Shown here: positions 1 to 7,260 of the stretch, piece after piece
How positions within the stretch are numbered: the stretch's first letter is position 1
Layout: each line of letters begins with the position of its first letter
Source of the DNA: Pseudomonadota bacterium
GTDB lineage: Bacteria > Pseudomonadota > Gammaproteobacteria > Steroidobacterales > Steroidobacteraceae
Length of the DNA: 40,967 nucleotides
Direction: 5' to 3'
Assembly: GCA_021785405.1 (NCBI GenBank)
Contig: JAJYFF010000024.1
Location: 1-40,967, forward strand
Position numbers and translations under genes: made by a program
The notes under the pieces: model-generated
Seen by the model: the letters and a program-made list of their open reading frames with translations, nothing else
The model's database searches: none
What the model was told of the DNA's origin: nothing

Positions 1-99
1 CCGCTGATCGCTGGAGGCGCGCGCGAAGATCGCGTTCAGTCCGGCGATGTCATCGGCCGCGAACGGCGCCGAACGCGGCAGGATCGCGCTGCGGCTCAT
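1..99 (-). CDS. Probable sulfite reductase flavoprotein subunit, 5' end only
   Basis: Only the first 33 codons lie in the window; the gene runs off the left edge. The N-terminus (MSRSAILPRSAPF, then an acidic stretch and LNAIFARASSDQR) resembles the short leader of sulfite reductase flavoprotein (CysJ-like) subunits, which would pass electrons from NADPH to the sulfite reductase hemoprotein. Its ATG overlaps the TGA of the upstream uroporphyrinogen methyltransferase gene (ATGA), so the two are probably translationally coupled. Two upstream genes make siroheme, the cofactor of sulfite reductase, which supports the assignment. No FMN, FAD or NADPH motif is visible, so identity rests mostly on context and could be another sulfur-assimilation enzyme. 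Confidence 0.5.
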   Translation of the reverse strand, partial: MSRSAILPRSAPFAADDIAGLNAIFARASSDQR

Positions 100-890
100 C
101 CCGCGGCTCCCACGCGGCGCGCGGCGTGCACCGCACGGCGCGGTGGCGCGAGCGTCGCGCCGAGCCCGGCCACGGCGCCGATCACCACGAGGGTCGCCGC
201 GGGCGGCAGACCGAGCGCGACGCGGGCCGCCGCGCCGAGCGTGGTGTGCACCACCTGCTCGCGCGGCGTCGTCGCATCGAGCACGAACGCGACGGGCTCG
301 TCGTCCGGGCGTCCGCCGTCGATCAATGCGGTAGCAATCCTGCCGATGTGCTTGCGCGCCATGTAGAGCACCAAGGTATCCGCGGCGCGGCCCAAGGCCC
401 GGAAGTCGACCTCGGCTCCCTCCGGCCCGGCCTCCCCGGTCGCGAACACGACGCTGCGGGCGAGCCCCCGATGGGTGATCGGCACGAGGGCGGCACTGGT
501 CGCGCCGATGCCCGCGGAGATCCCCGGAACGACGCGGAACGCGATGCCGGCCGCGGCCAGCGCGAGGCACTCCTCGCCACCGCGTCCGAACACGAACGGA
601 TCTCCGCCTTTCAGTCGCAGCACGCGCGATCCCCGGCGGGCGTGGGCGATCAGCTGCTCGTGGATCGCCCATTGCGGGGTTTGCGCACCGCCGGCGCGCT
701 TGCCGGCCGCGATCCGCGGTGTCGTCCCCGGCGCGAGCGCGAGGATCTCGGCCGACACCAGCGCATCGTGCACGATCACGTCGGCGGTTTCGATCGCGTG
801 CAGCGCGGCGATCGTGAGCAACGCCGGATCGCCGGGGCCCGCCCCCGCGAGCCAGACGGTGCCCGGCACGAATTCCGGATGACGGATCAT
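96..890 (-). CDS. cobA: Uroporphyrinogen-III C-methyltransferase (siroheme synthesis)
   Basis: A protein of 264 aa that transfers two methyl groups from SAM to uroporphyrinogen III, giving precorrin-2 for siroheme. Family motifs are clear: the N-terminal glycine-rich loop (LAGAGPGDP) followed by LLTIAALHAI and VIVHDALVS, then RLKGGDPFVFGRGGEE, VVPGISAG and PITHRGL. The start is ATG at 890, because it overlaps the stop of the upstream dehydrogenase gene (ATGA) and places the glycine-rich loop near the N-terminus; the frame stays open further upstream but that part is only the antisense of nothing recognisable. It corresponds to the C-terminal half of CysG, here encoded separately. The end overlaps the next gene by 4 nt, so all three genes form one operon. 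Confidence 0.95.
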   Translation of the reverse strand: MIRHPEFVPGTVWLAGAGPGDPALLTIAALHAIETADVIVHDALVSAEILALAPGTTPRIAAGKRAGGAQTPQWAIHEQLIAHARRGSRVLRLKGGDPFVFGRGGEECLALAAAGIAFRVVPGISAGIGATSAALVPITHRGLARSVVFATGEAGPEGAEVDFRALGRAADTLVLYMARKHIGRIATALIDGGRPDDEPVAFVLDATTPREQVVHTTLGAAARVALGLPPAATLVVIGAVAGLGATLAPPRRAVHAARRVGAAG

Positions 891-1399
891 GCGAGCCACC
901 CCCGCTCCGTTGCGAGCGCCGCGATGCGGCGCGCGGTTTCGACGGGCGCGACGCCGGCGTCGCGCCAGTCCGCGCGCAAGCGGCGGACCTCCGCGACCCG
1001 CTCGCCCCACTCCGCGCCGAACCTCGTTTCGAGGTGGCCGCGGATCACGCGCGCCAGACCCGGCGCGGCCCCGGCGGTCGAGACCGTCAACAGCAGGTCG
1101 CCGCGGCGCACCTCGGCCATCGAGTGGAAATCGCACAGCGCCGGCACGTCCTCGACGTTCACGAGCACCCGGGCCGCGCGCGCACGCTGCGCGAGCGCGC
1201 GGGCCGCGTCCGACGGCACGTCCACGATCCACAGCGCGTGCAGGCTCGCCAGGACGTCCGCGCCGATGGCGGCGTCCGGGAAGCCGCGCGCGTCCGCGGC
1301 ACCGGCGGCGCGCAGCGCCGCGAGACGACGAGCGGCCCGCTCGCCCGTGCCGACCACGGCCAGGCGAGCGAAACGCGGATCGAGAGCGATCGGGATCAT
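887..1399 (-). CDS. Precorrin-2 dehydrogenase / sirohydrochlorin ferrochelatase (CysG N-terminal/Met8 type)
   Basis: A protein of 170 aa that should oxidise precorrin-2 with NAD and insert iron to finish siroheme. The Rossmann nucleotide-binding loop (LAVVGTGERAARRL) is near residue 13, and the family segments VNVEDVPALCDFHSMAEVRRGDLLLTVST can be followed in order, including the typical phrase STAGAAPGLARVIR. It is somewhat shorter than the roughly 200-residue N-terminal module of CysG. I place the start at ATG 1399, which has AGGA about 11 nt upstream; ATG 1426 is in frame but lacks a ribosome site and sits almost on the predicted transcription start. First gene of the sulfite-reduction operon, divergent from an Lrp-type regulator. 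Confidence 0.88.
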   Translation of the reverse strand: MIPIALDPRFARLAVVGTGERAARRLAALRAAGAADARGFPDAAIGADVLASLHALWIVDVPSDAARALAQRARAARVLVNVEDVPALCDFHSMAEVRRGDLLLTVSTAGAAPGLARVIRGHLETRFGAEWGERVAEVRRLRADWRDAGVAPVETARRIAALATERGWLA

Positions 1400-1437
1400 C
1401 GAGCGTCCAGTCCTAGAGCGACCCATGAGAGAAAGTT

Positions 1438-1466
1438 ATTCTATTGACTCGCGATCAGATCCGCAA
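1438..1466 (-). promoter_or_regulatory. Sigma70-type promoter of the siroheme operon
   Basis: On the minus strand TTGCGG (1466-1461) is followed after 17 nt by TAGAAT (1443-1438), a good match to the -35/-10 pair. The predicted transcription start is near 1431, giving a leader of about 30 nt before the ATG at 1399 and arguing against the upstream ATG at 1426. Confidence 0.55.
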
Positions 1467-1485
1467 AAAAAGTGGTTTTTTATCG

Positions 1486-1491
1486 TATAAT
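1486..1491 (+). promoter_or_regulatory. -10 box of the first Lrp/AsnC gene
   Basis: A perfect TATAAT lies in the AT-rich spacer about 45 nt before the ATG at 1536; no clear -35 is visible. The spacer also holds A/T tracts with dyad symmetry (six A and six T around 1465-1481), the kind of sequence that Lrp/AsnC proteins bind, so autoregulation or cross-regulation of the divergent siroheme operon is possible. Confidence 0.5.
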
Positions 1492-1535
1492 TTGCAAAAA
1501 TAGGAAATAATTTTATATCCGGAGGCCACGACAGC

Positions 1536-2009
1536 ATGATCGACACCCCTCGAGCGGCGCCGCTGGATGCGATCGATCGGGCGATCCTCCGCCTGCTCGC
1601 GCGAGACGCCACGCCGTCGATCACCGCGATCGCCGAGGCGGTCGGCTTGTCCGCGACGCCGTGTTGGAAACGCATCAAGCGCTTGGAAGAGTCGGGCGTG
1701 ATCCTCGGTCGGGTCGCACAGCTCTCACCCGAGCGGCTCGGCTACCCGGTCTCGGTGTTCGTGTCGGTCGAGGCCGCGGATCACTCCGTCGACTGGCTGC
1801 AGCGATTCGCGGAGGTGGTCGCGACGATGCCCGAAGTCGTCGGCGCCTGGCGGATGAGCGGCGACGTCGACTACCTGCTGCACGTGATGACCCCGGACAT
1901 TCCCGCCTACGACGCGTTCTATCGCCGGCTGATCACCGCGGTGCCGATGCGCAACGTGAGTTCCCGCTTCGCGATGGAACGGATGAAATCCGCGCCACCG
2001 CCGATCTAG
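1536..2009 (+). CDS. Lrp/AsnC family transcriptional regulator
   Basis: A protein of 157 aa, the normal family length. An N-terminal winged helix-turn-helix (LDAIDRAILRLLARD, then ITAIAEAVGLSATPCWKRIKRLEESGVI, about residues 10-56) is followed by the RAM/AsnC ligand-sensing domain (residues about 70-150; GAWRMSGDVDYLLHV). Such proteins bind AT-rich operators as oligomers and respond to amino acids. A strong ribosome site (GGAGG) precedes the ATG. It sits between the siroheme/sulfite operon, which is divergent, and a second Lrp-type gene, which is convergent. Regulation of sulfur-amino-acid genes is plausible from position but not shown. Confidence 0.92.
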   Translation: MIDTPRAAPLDAIDRAILRLLARDATPSITAIAEAVGLSATPCWKRIKRLEESGVILGRVAQLSPERLGYPVSVFVSVEAADHSVDWLQRFAEVVATMPEVVGAWRMSGDVDYLLHVMTPDIPAYDAFYRRLITAVPMRNVSSRFAMERMKSAPPPI

Positions 2010-2037
2010 CGCGCGGCCACCGCCGATCTAGCGCGCG
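1994..2037. repeat. Perfect 22-bp tandem duplication at two stop codons
   Basis: Positions 1994-2015 and 2016-2037 are identical 22-bp units, each containing CTAG. The TAG in the first copy (2007-2009) ends the plus-strand Lrp gene; the CTA in the second copy (2028-2030) is the TAG stop of the minus-strand Lrp gene. Confidence 0.95.
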
Positions 2038-2516
2038 GCGAGCGCCGCGGCCGCGCGGGTCAAGGGTCCGGTTTCCTTGATCCGCTTCAAGCAGATCGTC
2101 GTCGAGAAGCGCGCGACGCCCGGCAGCCGGCACAGTTCGTCGCGCAGCAGCGAGTCGAGATGCTCCACGTCCGCGCTCACGACCTTCAGGAGGTAATCCT
2201 CCTCCCCGGCCGTCGTGAAGCATTCGATGATCGCCGGATGTTCGCGCACCGCGCGCTCGAAGTCGCCGTGCCGGCCGAACTCGACCCGAACCTGGACGAA
2301 CGAGGTGAGGTTCAAGCCGAGCGCCCGCGGATCGATCGACGCGTGGTAGCCGCGAATCACCTGACGCCGCTCGAGCTCGCGCACGCGATTCCAGCAAGGG
2401 GTCTTCGACAACGCGACGCGCTCGGCCAATGCCGCGAAGGGTTGGCGTGCGTCCTCCTCGAGCGCCGCGAGGATCGAGAAATCGTGGCTGTCCAAGTCGA
2501 AGGCCACCGTCGTCAC
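2028..2516 (-). CDS. Lrp/AsnC family transcriptional regulator, second paralogue
   Basis: A protein of 162 aa with the same architecture as its neighbour but clearly diverged: N-terminal helix-turn-helix (DFSILAALEEDARQPFAALA, then ALSKTPCWNRVRELERRQVI, residues about 12-60) and a C-terminal RAM domain (residues about 70-150; CFTTAGEEDYLLKVV). The recognition-helix phrase TPCWNRV is shared with TPCWKRI in the first regulator. It is divergent from the aminotransferase gene at 2683 across an AT-rich 166-bp spacer, the usual arrangement for an Lrp-type local activator of an amino-acid gene, so control of that aminotransferase is a reasonable inference. Start ATG at 2516. Confidence 0.92.
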   Translation of the reverse strand: MTTVAFDLDSHDFSILAALEEDARQPFAALAERVALSKTPCWNRVRELERRQVIRGYHASIDPRALGLNLTSFVQVRVEFGRHGDFERAVREHPAIIECFTTAGEEDYLLKVVSADVEHLDSLLRDELCRLPGVARFSTTICLKRIKETGPLTRAAAALAAR

Positions 2517-2682
2517 CCAAGGTCGGTCGGAATTTTATCCTGTTCGATGATCTTTTTTAAGTCCTTTGTTCTTTCACCCCCAGGAATCTCGCCGATCAAA
2601 GGGACATTGGTCTTGGCGATTCCGCTTATCCTTCTGCTTCAGGTTCAACGCTGTTTTTTCATGGCGTTACGAGGTCTATCCG

Positions 2683-3867
2683 ATGTCGTTTGACCATCTT
2701 GCGGCGCTCCCTGCCGATCCGATGCTCACGTTGATGCAGCGCGCCAAAGCCGATTCCGGCGCAAGAAAGATCGACCTGGGTGTTGGCGTTTATCAGAACG
2801 CGGAGGGCCGCACCCCGGTGTTCGATTCGGTGAAGCAGGCGGAATTCGCGCTGTGGCAAACCCAGTCGACCAAGGCCTATGTCGGCGCCGCCGGCGACGT
2901 CGACTACGTCGAACGACTCGCCGAGCACGCACTCGGCGGCAGCGCCGGGCTCGCGGGAATCCAGACGATCGGGGGCACCGGCGCGCTGCGGCTCGCGGGC
3001 GAACTGCTCGCCCGCGGGTTACCGGAGCGGCGGATCTGGATCGGGTTGCCGACCTGGACCAATCACGAGCCCTTGTTGCGGGCCGCGGGCTTGCGGATCG
3101 CGCATCGTGACCTCAACGATCCGACGCGCGGCACCTTGCGTCACGAAGCGCTGCTCGACGCGTTGCGCGAAGCGCGCGCGGGCGATGCGTTCCTGCTGCA
3201 AGCGAGCAGCCACAACCCCACCGGCTTCGATCCGGACCCCGCCCTGTGGCAGGCCTTCGCCGACGTCGCGGTCGCCCGCCGGCTCGTTCCGCTCGTGGAC
3301 CTCGCCTACCAGGGGCTCGGGTCCGGCTGGCGCGAGGACGTCGAGCCGATCGCACCCTTGCTCGAACGCGTGCCGCAACTCCTGATCGCGTACTCCTGCG
3401 ACAAGAACTTCGGCCTGTATCGCGAGCGCGTCGGCGCCCTGTACTACCGCGGCGCGTCCGGTGAAGAGACCGCCCGGCTCCGGGAACATCTGGTGGCGAT
3501 CGCGCGGGTGAGCTACTCGATGCCCTCGGACCACGGCGCGGCGATCGTGCGCACGATCCTCGCCGATCCCCGCTTGCGCTCGGTCTGGCGCGACGAACTC
3601 GCCGCCGCCCGGGATCGCGTCGCCTCGATCCGCGCGACGCTTGCGCAGCGTGGTCGCATCGGCGCGGTCGACCTCGCCTCGCTCGCCGCGGGCCGCGGAT
3701 TGTTCGCCCAGTTGCCGCTGTCCGCCCCGACGATCCAGCGGTTGCAGGCAGAGCATTCGGTCTACCTCGCGCCGTCGGGCCGCATGAATCTCGCCGGGCT
3801 CAACGAACACAACCTCGAGCGATTCCTCACCGCGCTCGACGCCGCGCAACGTCGCTCCGCCGCCTGA
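2683..3867 (+). CDS. Aspartate/aromatic amino-acid aminotransferase (class I, PLP)
   Basis: A protein of 394 aa, matching the AspC/TyrB subfamily. The PLP lysine is K241 in SCDKNFGLYRERVG; N178 in SSHNPTGFDP, D206 and Y209 in DLAYQGLG and R249 complete the cofactor site, and SGRMNLAGL near the C-terminus carries the carboxylate-binding arginine. It should exchange amino groups between aspartate or aromatic amino acids and 2-oxoglutarate; the substrate range cannot be read from sequence. ATG 2683 has GAGG about 8 nt upstream and matches the family N-terminus; an upstream in-frame ATG at 2566 adds an unconserved leader. A divergent Lrp-type gene suggests amino-acid-responsive control. Confidence 0.93.
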   Translation: MSFDHLAALPADPMLTLMQRAKADSGARKIDLGVGVYQNAEGRTPVFDSVKQAEFALWQTQSTKAYVGAAGDVDYVERLAEHALGGSAGLAGIQTIGGTGALRLAGELLARGLPERRIWIGLPTWTNHEPLLRAAGLRIAHRDLNDPTRGTLRHEALLDALREARAGDAFLLQASSHNPTGFDPDPALWQAFADVAVARRLVPLVDLAYQGLGSGWREDVEPIAPLLERVPQLLIAYSCDKNFGLYRERVGALYYRGASGEETARLREHLVAIARVSYSMPSDHGAAIVRTILADPRLRSVWRDELAAARDRVASIRATLAQRGRIGAVDLASLAAGRGLFAQLPLSAPTIQRLQAEHSVYLAPSGRMNLAGLNEHNLERFLTALDAAQRRSAA

Positions 3868-3871
3868 AGCC

Positions 3872-3891
3872 CGCGGGCGCGCGCGCCCGCG
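3872..3891. terminator. GC-only palindrome between convergent genes
   Basis: A perfect 20-bp palindrome made only of G and C lies in the 27-bp gap between the stop codons of the aminotransferase (plus) and the oxidoreductase (minus). It could fold on either transcript, but it lacks a loop and a T tract, so a role as bidirectional terminator is only a guess. Confidence 0.35.
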
Positions 3892-3894
3892 CGC

Positions 3895-4848
3895 TCAGCC
3901 GGGTGCGCTCGCCGACTGGGCGCGCGCCACCTGATCGGTGATCGCGAGCGCGACTTCGAGCGCCGCCAAGCCGTCTTCGCCGGTGACCGGCGGCGGCGAG
4001 CCGCTCTGCGCGGCCGCGAGGAACGCGGCGATCTCGTCGCGCAGCGCATCGCCCGCCTCGTAACTGGTTTCGTCGATCGCGACCGCCGGCGCGCCGTCGG
4101 TGGTTCGCGCGGGATCCTTGCGGATCAGCGTACGCACCTTCTGGTGCAGGTCGATCGAGACGTACGCGTCGTCCTGGAACAGCCGCAGCTTGCGCTCGGT
4201 CTTCATGCTCACGCGGCTCGCGGTCGCGTTCGCGACGCAGCCGTTCGCGAACCGCAGCCGCGCGTTCGCGATGTCGATCGCTCCGGAGAACACGCGGGTC
4301 CCGACCGCATCGACCGACACGACCGGCGAGCGCACGATGCTGAGGATCAGATCGATGTCGTGGATCATCAGGTCGAGCACGACGTCGACGTCCGTGCCCC
4401 GCGCCTTGAACGGCGCGAGCCGCGCACACTCGATGAACCGCGGCACCGTCAAGATCGGCTGCAATGCGCGCATCGCCGCGTTGAAGCGTTCGAGGTGTCC
4501 GACCTGCAGGATCCGTCCGACCCGCTCCGCGGTCGCGATCAGGTCGCGCGCCTGCGCGATCGTGACCGTCATCGGTTTCTCGACGAGCACGTGCGCGCCG
4601 CCCTCGAGAAAATCGACGGCGATCGCATGATGCGTCGGCGTCGGGGTCACGATGCTGACCGCGTCGACGCGCCCGACCAGCGCGCGATGATCGGCGTGGG
4701 CCGCGACCCCGAGTTCGCTCGCCAAGGCGGCGCGCGCGGCAGGGTCGGGATCGACGATCCCGACCAGCGTCGAATGCTCGAGCGTCGCGTATTTCTGCGC
4801 GTGAAACCGCCCAAGGTAGCCCGCGCCGACGACGGCGGTGCGCATCAT
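3895..4848 (-). CDS. Gfo/Idh/MocA family oxidoreductase, GnnA-like
   Basis: A protein of 317 aa with an N-terminal NAD(P)-binding Rossmann fold (VVGAGYLGRFHAQKYA), the family's EKP motif (HVLVEKPMTV, catalytic lysine near residue 92) and a C-terminal alpha/beta substrate domain. The stretch VDVVLDLMIHDIDLILSIV and the N-terminal FHAQKY are characteristic, to my memory, of the GnnA group that oxidises the 3-hydroxyl of UDP-GlcNAc before amination to make 2,3-diamino lipid A. No GnnB aminotransferase or lpxA is in this window, so the specific role is uncertain and a generic sugar dehydrogenase remains possible. Starts with two consecutive ATGs (4848 and 4845). Confidence 0.85.
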   Translation of the reverse strand: MMRTAVVGAGYLGRFHAQKYATLEHSTLVGIVDPDPAARAALASELGVAAHADHRALVGRVDAVSIVTPTPTHHAIAVDFLEGGAHVLVEKPMTVTIAQARDLIATAERVGRILQVGHLERFNAAMRALQPILTVPRFIECARLAPFKARGTDVDVVLDLMIHDIDLILSIVRSPVVSVDAVGTRVFSGAIDIANARLRFANGCVANATASRVSMKTERKLRLFQDDAYVSIDLHQKVRTLIRKDPARTTDGAPAVAIDETSYEAGDALRDEIAAFLAAAQSGSPPPVTGEDGLAALEVALAITDQVARAQSASAPG

Positions 4849-4952
4849 CGCCGCGCTCGGAACGCGGCGGGTGCTGTCGACAACGACTCTTCCACGGCCC
4901 GCATTCTAGCGCGCGGGCCGGCGCGCGTGCGGCCCGCGTCCGCGGATTGGTT

Positions 4953-4958
4953 TAGAAT
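4953..4958 (+). promoter_or_regulatory. -10 box exactly 6 nt before a start codon
   Basis: TAGAAT ends six nucleotides before ATG 4965, which places the expected transcription start on the A of the start codon. No ribosome-binding site fits between, so a leaderless mRNA is likely. Confidence 0.45.
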
Positions 4959-4964
4959 CCGCCG

Positions 4965-5285
4965 ATGGCCCGCAAACCCGCGTCGAAGAAAAAGCCCGCC
5001 CGCCGAGCGCCCGCCAAGGGCCGCGTGCGCCATGAACTGCTGCTCGCGCTCGGGTGGCTCGCGTTCGGTGCGTTCGCGCTGCCGGTGCTGATCTATCTCA
5101 GCGGCATCATCTTCCTCGGCCGCTACGACGGCGCGAGCCTCGGTCGGACGTTCGGCGCGGTACTGCTCGGTCTCGGTACGCCCTCGCCCGCGTCCTGGAC
5201 CGTCGTCCTCGGACCGTACGGGTTGATACTGCTGCTGCGGGTGCTGCGTTGGGGCTGGTCGCTCGGCTCGATGCGGCGCACCTGA
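4965..5285 (+). CDS. Small inner-membrane protein of unknown function
   Basis: A protein of 106 aa that I do not recognise. The first 24 residues are strongly basic (many Lys, Arg and Ala), followed by a hydrophobic helix at about 25-52 (LLLALGWLAFGAFALPVLIYLSG region), a short loop and a second hydrophobic helix at about 78-96 (WTVVLGPYGLILLLRVLRW). The topology is probably two membrane spans with a positively charged cytoplasmic N-terminus. Codon use and GC content match the surroundings, and a -10 box sits directly upstream. Function cannot be inferred from its neighbours. Confidence 0.7.
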   Translation: MARKPASKKKPARRAPAKGRVRHELLLALGWLAFGAFALPVLIYLSGIIFLGRYDGASLGRTFGAVLLGLGTPSPASWTVVLGPYGLILLLRVLRWGWSLGSMRRT

Positions 5286-5415
5286 AGCGTGACGCGCGTC
5301 GCGAAATCGCGCGCCCGGAACGCCCTGCCGATCGCGATTTGAGACGATCCGGTTACGCGTGCGGCGCGGGGGCCGCGGCGCGGCCCATCGCGAACGAATT
5401 TCGAGGACGACGACG

Positions 5416-5628
5416 ATGACGAACGGCGACGATTCGAAGCCGCGGGTGGAACCGCTCTTCAGTTTCGGCACTCGGGAACTCGCGGACACGGATCGCGCGA
5501 CGAGCCGCCGTACCGGCCGCCGTTCCAGCGGTCGCCGCGATCTCGCGAGCCTCGGACCTGGCGAGAGAGGCTACGGATTCGATCCGTACAACAACAGCGG
5601 CCGGCGGGATCCGTCGCGCCGATCGTGA
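5416..5628 (+). CDS. Small hydrophilic protein of unknown function
   Basis: A possible 70-aa protein, rich in Arg, Asp and Gly, without hydrophobic segments. The ATG at 5416 has GAGGACG about 8-12 nt upstream. The C-terminal phrase GYGFDPYNNSGRRD resembles short conserved tails (FDPYN) that I recall from small uncharacterised gammaproteobacterial proteins, which is the main argument that it is real. Its last 58 nt overlap the 3' end of the M28-like gene on the other strand, so either this gene or the end of that one may be misjudged. Confidence 0.45.
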   Translation: MTNGDDSKPRVEPLFSFGTRELADTDRATSRRTGRRSSGRRDLASLGPGERGYGFDPYNNSGRRDPSRRS

Positions 5629-7247
5629 CGCCCGTGGCCCTGTAGGCGCCGGCGGCTCGCGCTCGCGATGCGTCGGCCCACCGCCTCGTACAACCGCAGA
5701 TCGAGCAGCGTCCCGCGCAGATGCCAGGACGGCGAGTAGCGATCCCCCGGCCGCTGATAGCGCGTGGTGTAGTACTCGTCCAGGCGGGCGGCACCCCAGC
5801 GCGGCCCCATCGCGGCATCGTCCAACCCGCCGATCGCATACAGCGCGGGCACCCCGTGCGCTGCGAACACCGCGGCATCCGATCGAAGATAACGCTCGCG
5901 GAGCGGTTGCGGATCCGGTTGGACGACCCGCCCCTGGAATTCGGCGGCCTTCGCGAGGAACGGGGCGAGCGGTGATTTCGCCGGGCCCAGCGAGGCGACG
6001 TCCCGGGTCGGTCCGCCGACGTGCAGGATCGCCACGTTCACGTCGGCGACGGTGCGCGGCAGCGGATAGAGCGGATGCTCGACGTAATAGCGGGCGCCGA
6101 GCGCCCCGTACTCCCCGCCGGTCGTTGCGAGGAAGACGATCGAGCGCGCCGGCCGTGGCACCGCGCGCGCGAACGCTTGCGCGAGGATCAGCCAGCCGGC
6201 GGTGCCGGTCGCATCGTCGATCGCGCCGGGGAGCACCTGCCCGGCGTCGCGACCCGCACCATGGCCGAGACCGTCCCAGCGCGTCGTATAGACGAGGTAT
6301 TCGCGCCGCCGCTCGCCGCCCGGCACGATCGCGACCAGATTCGGCGACGTGAAGCGCCGGACGGTCGCTCGGACGCCGCCGTCCGCCGTGAGCGCGAGCG
6401 GTTGCGCCCGAAAGCCCGGCCGCTCCGCCCGTGCGGCGGCCGCCGCGAAGTTCGCGCCCGCGGCCGCGAACCAGCGGCGCGCCTCGCGCGAACGAATCCA
6501 ACCCTCGACCGCCGCGCTCGCGGCATGTCCGTCGACGGCGGGCGCCTCGATGACGCCGTTCCCGTAGCGGTTCACGATCGCCGGCCAGGGCACCGCGAAC
6601 GGCCCGGGTCGATGGATCACGAGGACGCCGGCGGCTCCGTGCGCCGAGGCCGCGGCGAGTTTCTCCCGGGCGAGCGCGAACCGCCCAGCGGGTCCCGCAC
6701 TGCGCCGTGCCCAGGCGGTCGGCGCACCTGCGAGCACGAGCACGGTCGCACCGCGAACGTCGACGCCCGCGTAGTCGTTCCAGCCGAGCGCGGGCGCGTC
6801 GATGCCGTAGCCGACGAACACGACGCGGCTGTGCCGCAAGGTGCCGAGCCCGTTCTCGCGCGGCGTCCACAGCACCGCGTCGGCGGCGTCGACCGGCACG
6901 TCCGGCGCGCCGCCGCGCGCCGCGGTGATCGACAGGGCGGGCGGCGCGCTGGGATCGATCGCGACCATCGGGACTTCCTGTCGGTACGAACCGTGGTTCC
7001 CGGGCTTCGCCCCGAAGCGTCGCAAGCGGTCGATCAGGTAGGCCGCCGCCCGCTCCGCGCCCGCGCTGCCGGGGCGCCGTCCCTCGAACTGGTACGACGC
7101 GATCGCGGCCACCAGTCGCCGGTATCCCGCGTCGTCGAATTGCGACGGCGCCGGTGGATGACGTGGTGTCGTCGAACACGCGCCCAGCGAAACCAGTGCC
7201 GCGAACGCGGCGGCACGCAGGGGTCCCCTCGAGGTTCGCCGGATCAC
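5571..7247 (-). CDS. M28-family peptidase-like lipoprotein, probably catalytically inactive
   Basis: A protein of 558 aa with a lipoprotein signal (lipobox LGAC, Cys24), a PA-like insert (about residues 125-255) and a C-terminal M28 aminopeptidase-like fold (about 300-525). The fold markers can be aligned, but the expected zinc ligands and catalytic base are mostly replaced: the His of the H-x-D motif is R323 (TTRWDGLG), the catalytic Glu is G378 (ATTGGEYGALG), the third Asp is A406 and the last His is Q498 (TTRYQRPGD). Only D344 and E379 remain. It is therefore probably a binding or scaffold protein in the periplasm rather than a peptidase. Probably co-transcribed with the small membrane protein upstream (13-nt gap). 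Its C-terminal 30 residues are low-complexity and Arg-rich. Confidence 0.85.
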   Translation of the reverse strand: MIRRTSRGPLRAAAFAALVSLGACSTTPRHPPAPSQFDDAGYRRLVAAIASYQFEGRRPGSAGAERAAAYLIDRLRRFGAKPGNHGSYRQEVPMVAIDPSAPPALSITAARGGAPDVPVDAADAVLWTPRENGLGTLRHSRVVFVGYGIDAPALGWNDYAGVDVRGATVLVLAGAPTAWARRSAGPAGRFALAREKLAAASAHGAAGVLVIHRPGPFAVPWPAIVNRYGNGVIEAPAVDGHAASAAVEGWIRSREARRWFAAAGANFAAAAARAERPGFRAQPLALTADGGVRATVRRFTSPNLVAIVPGGERRREYLVYTTRWDGLGHGAGRDAGQVLPGAIDDATGTAGWLILAQAFARAVPRPARSIVFLATTGGEYGALGARYYVEHPLYPLPRTVADVNVAILHVGGPTRDVASLGPAKSPLAPFLAKAAEFQGRVVQPDPQPLRERYLRSDAAVFAAHGVPALYAIGGLDDAAMGPRWGAARLDEYYTTRYQRPGDRYSPSWHLRGTLLDLRLYEAVGRRIASASRRRLQGHGRHDRRDGSRRPLLLYGSNP

Positions 7248-7260
7248 GACACCGGTCCCG

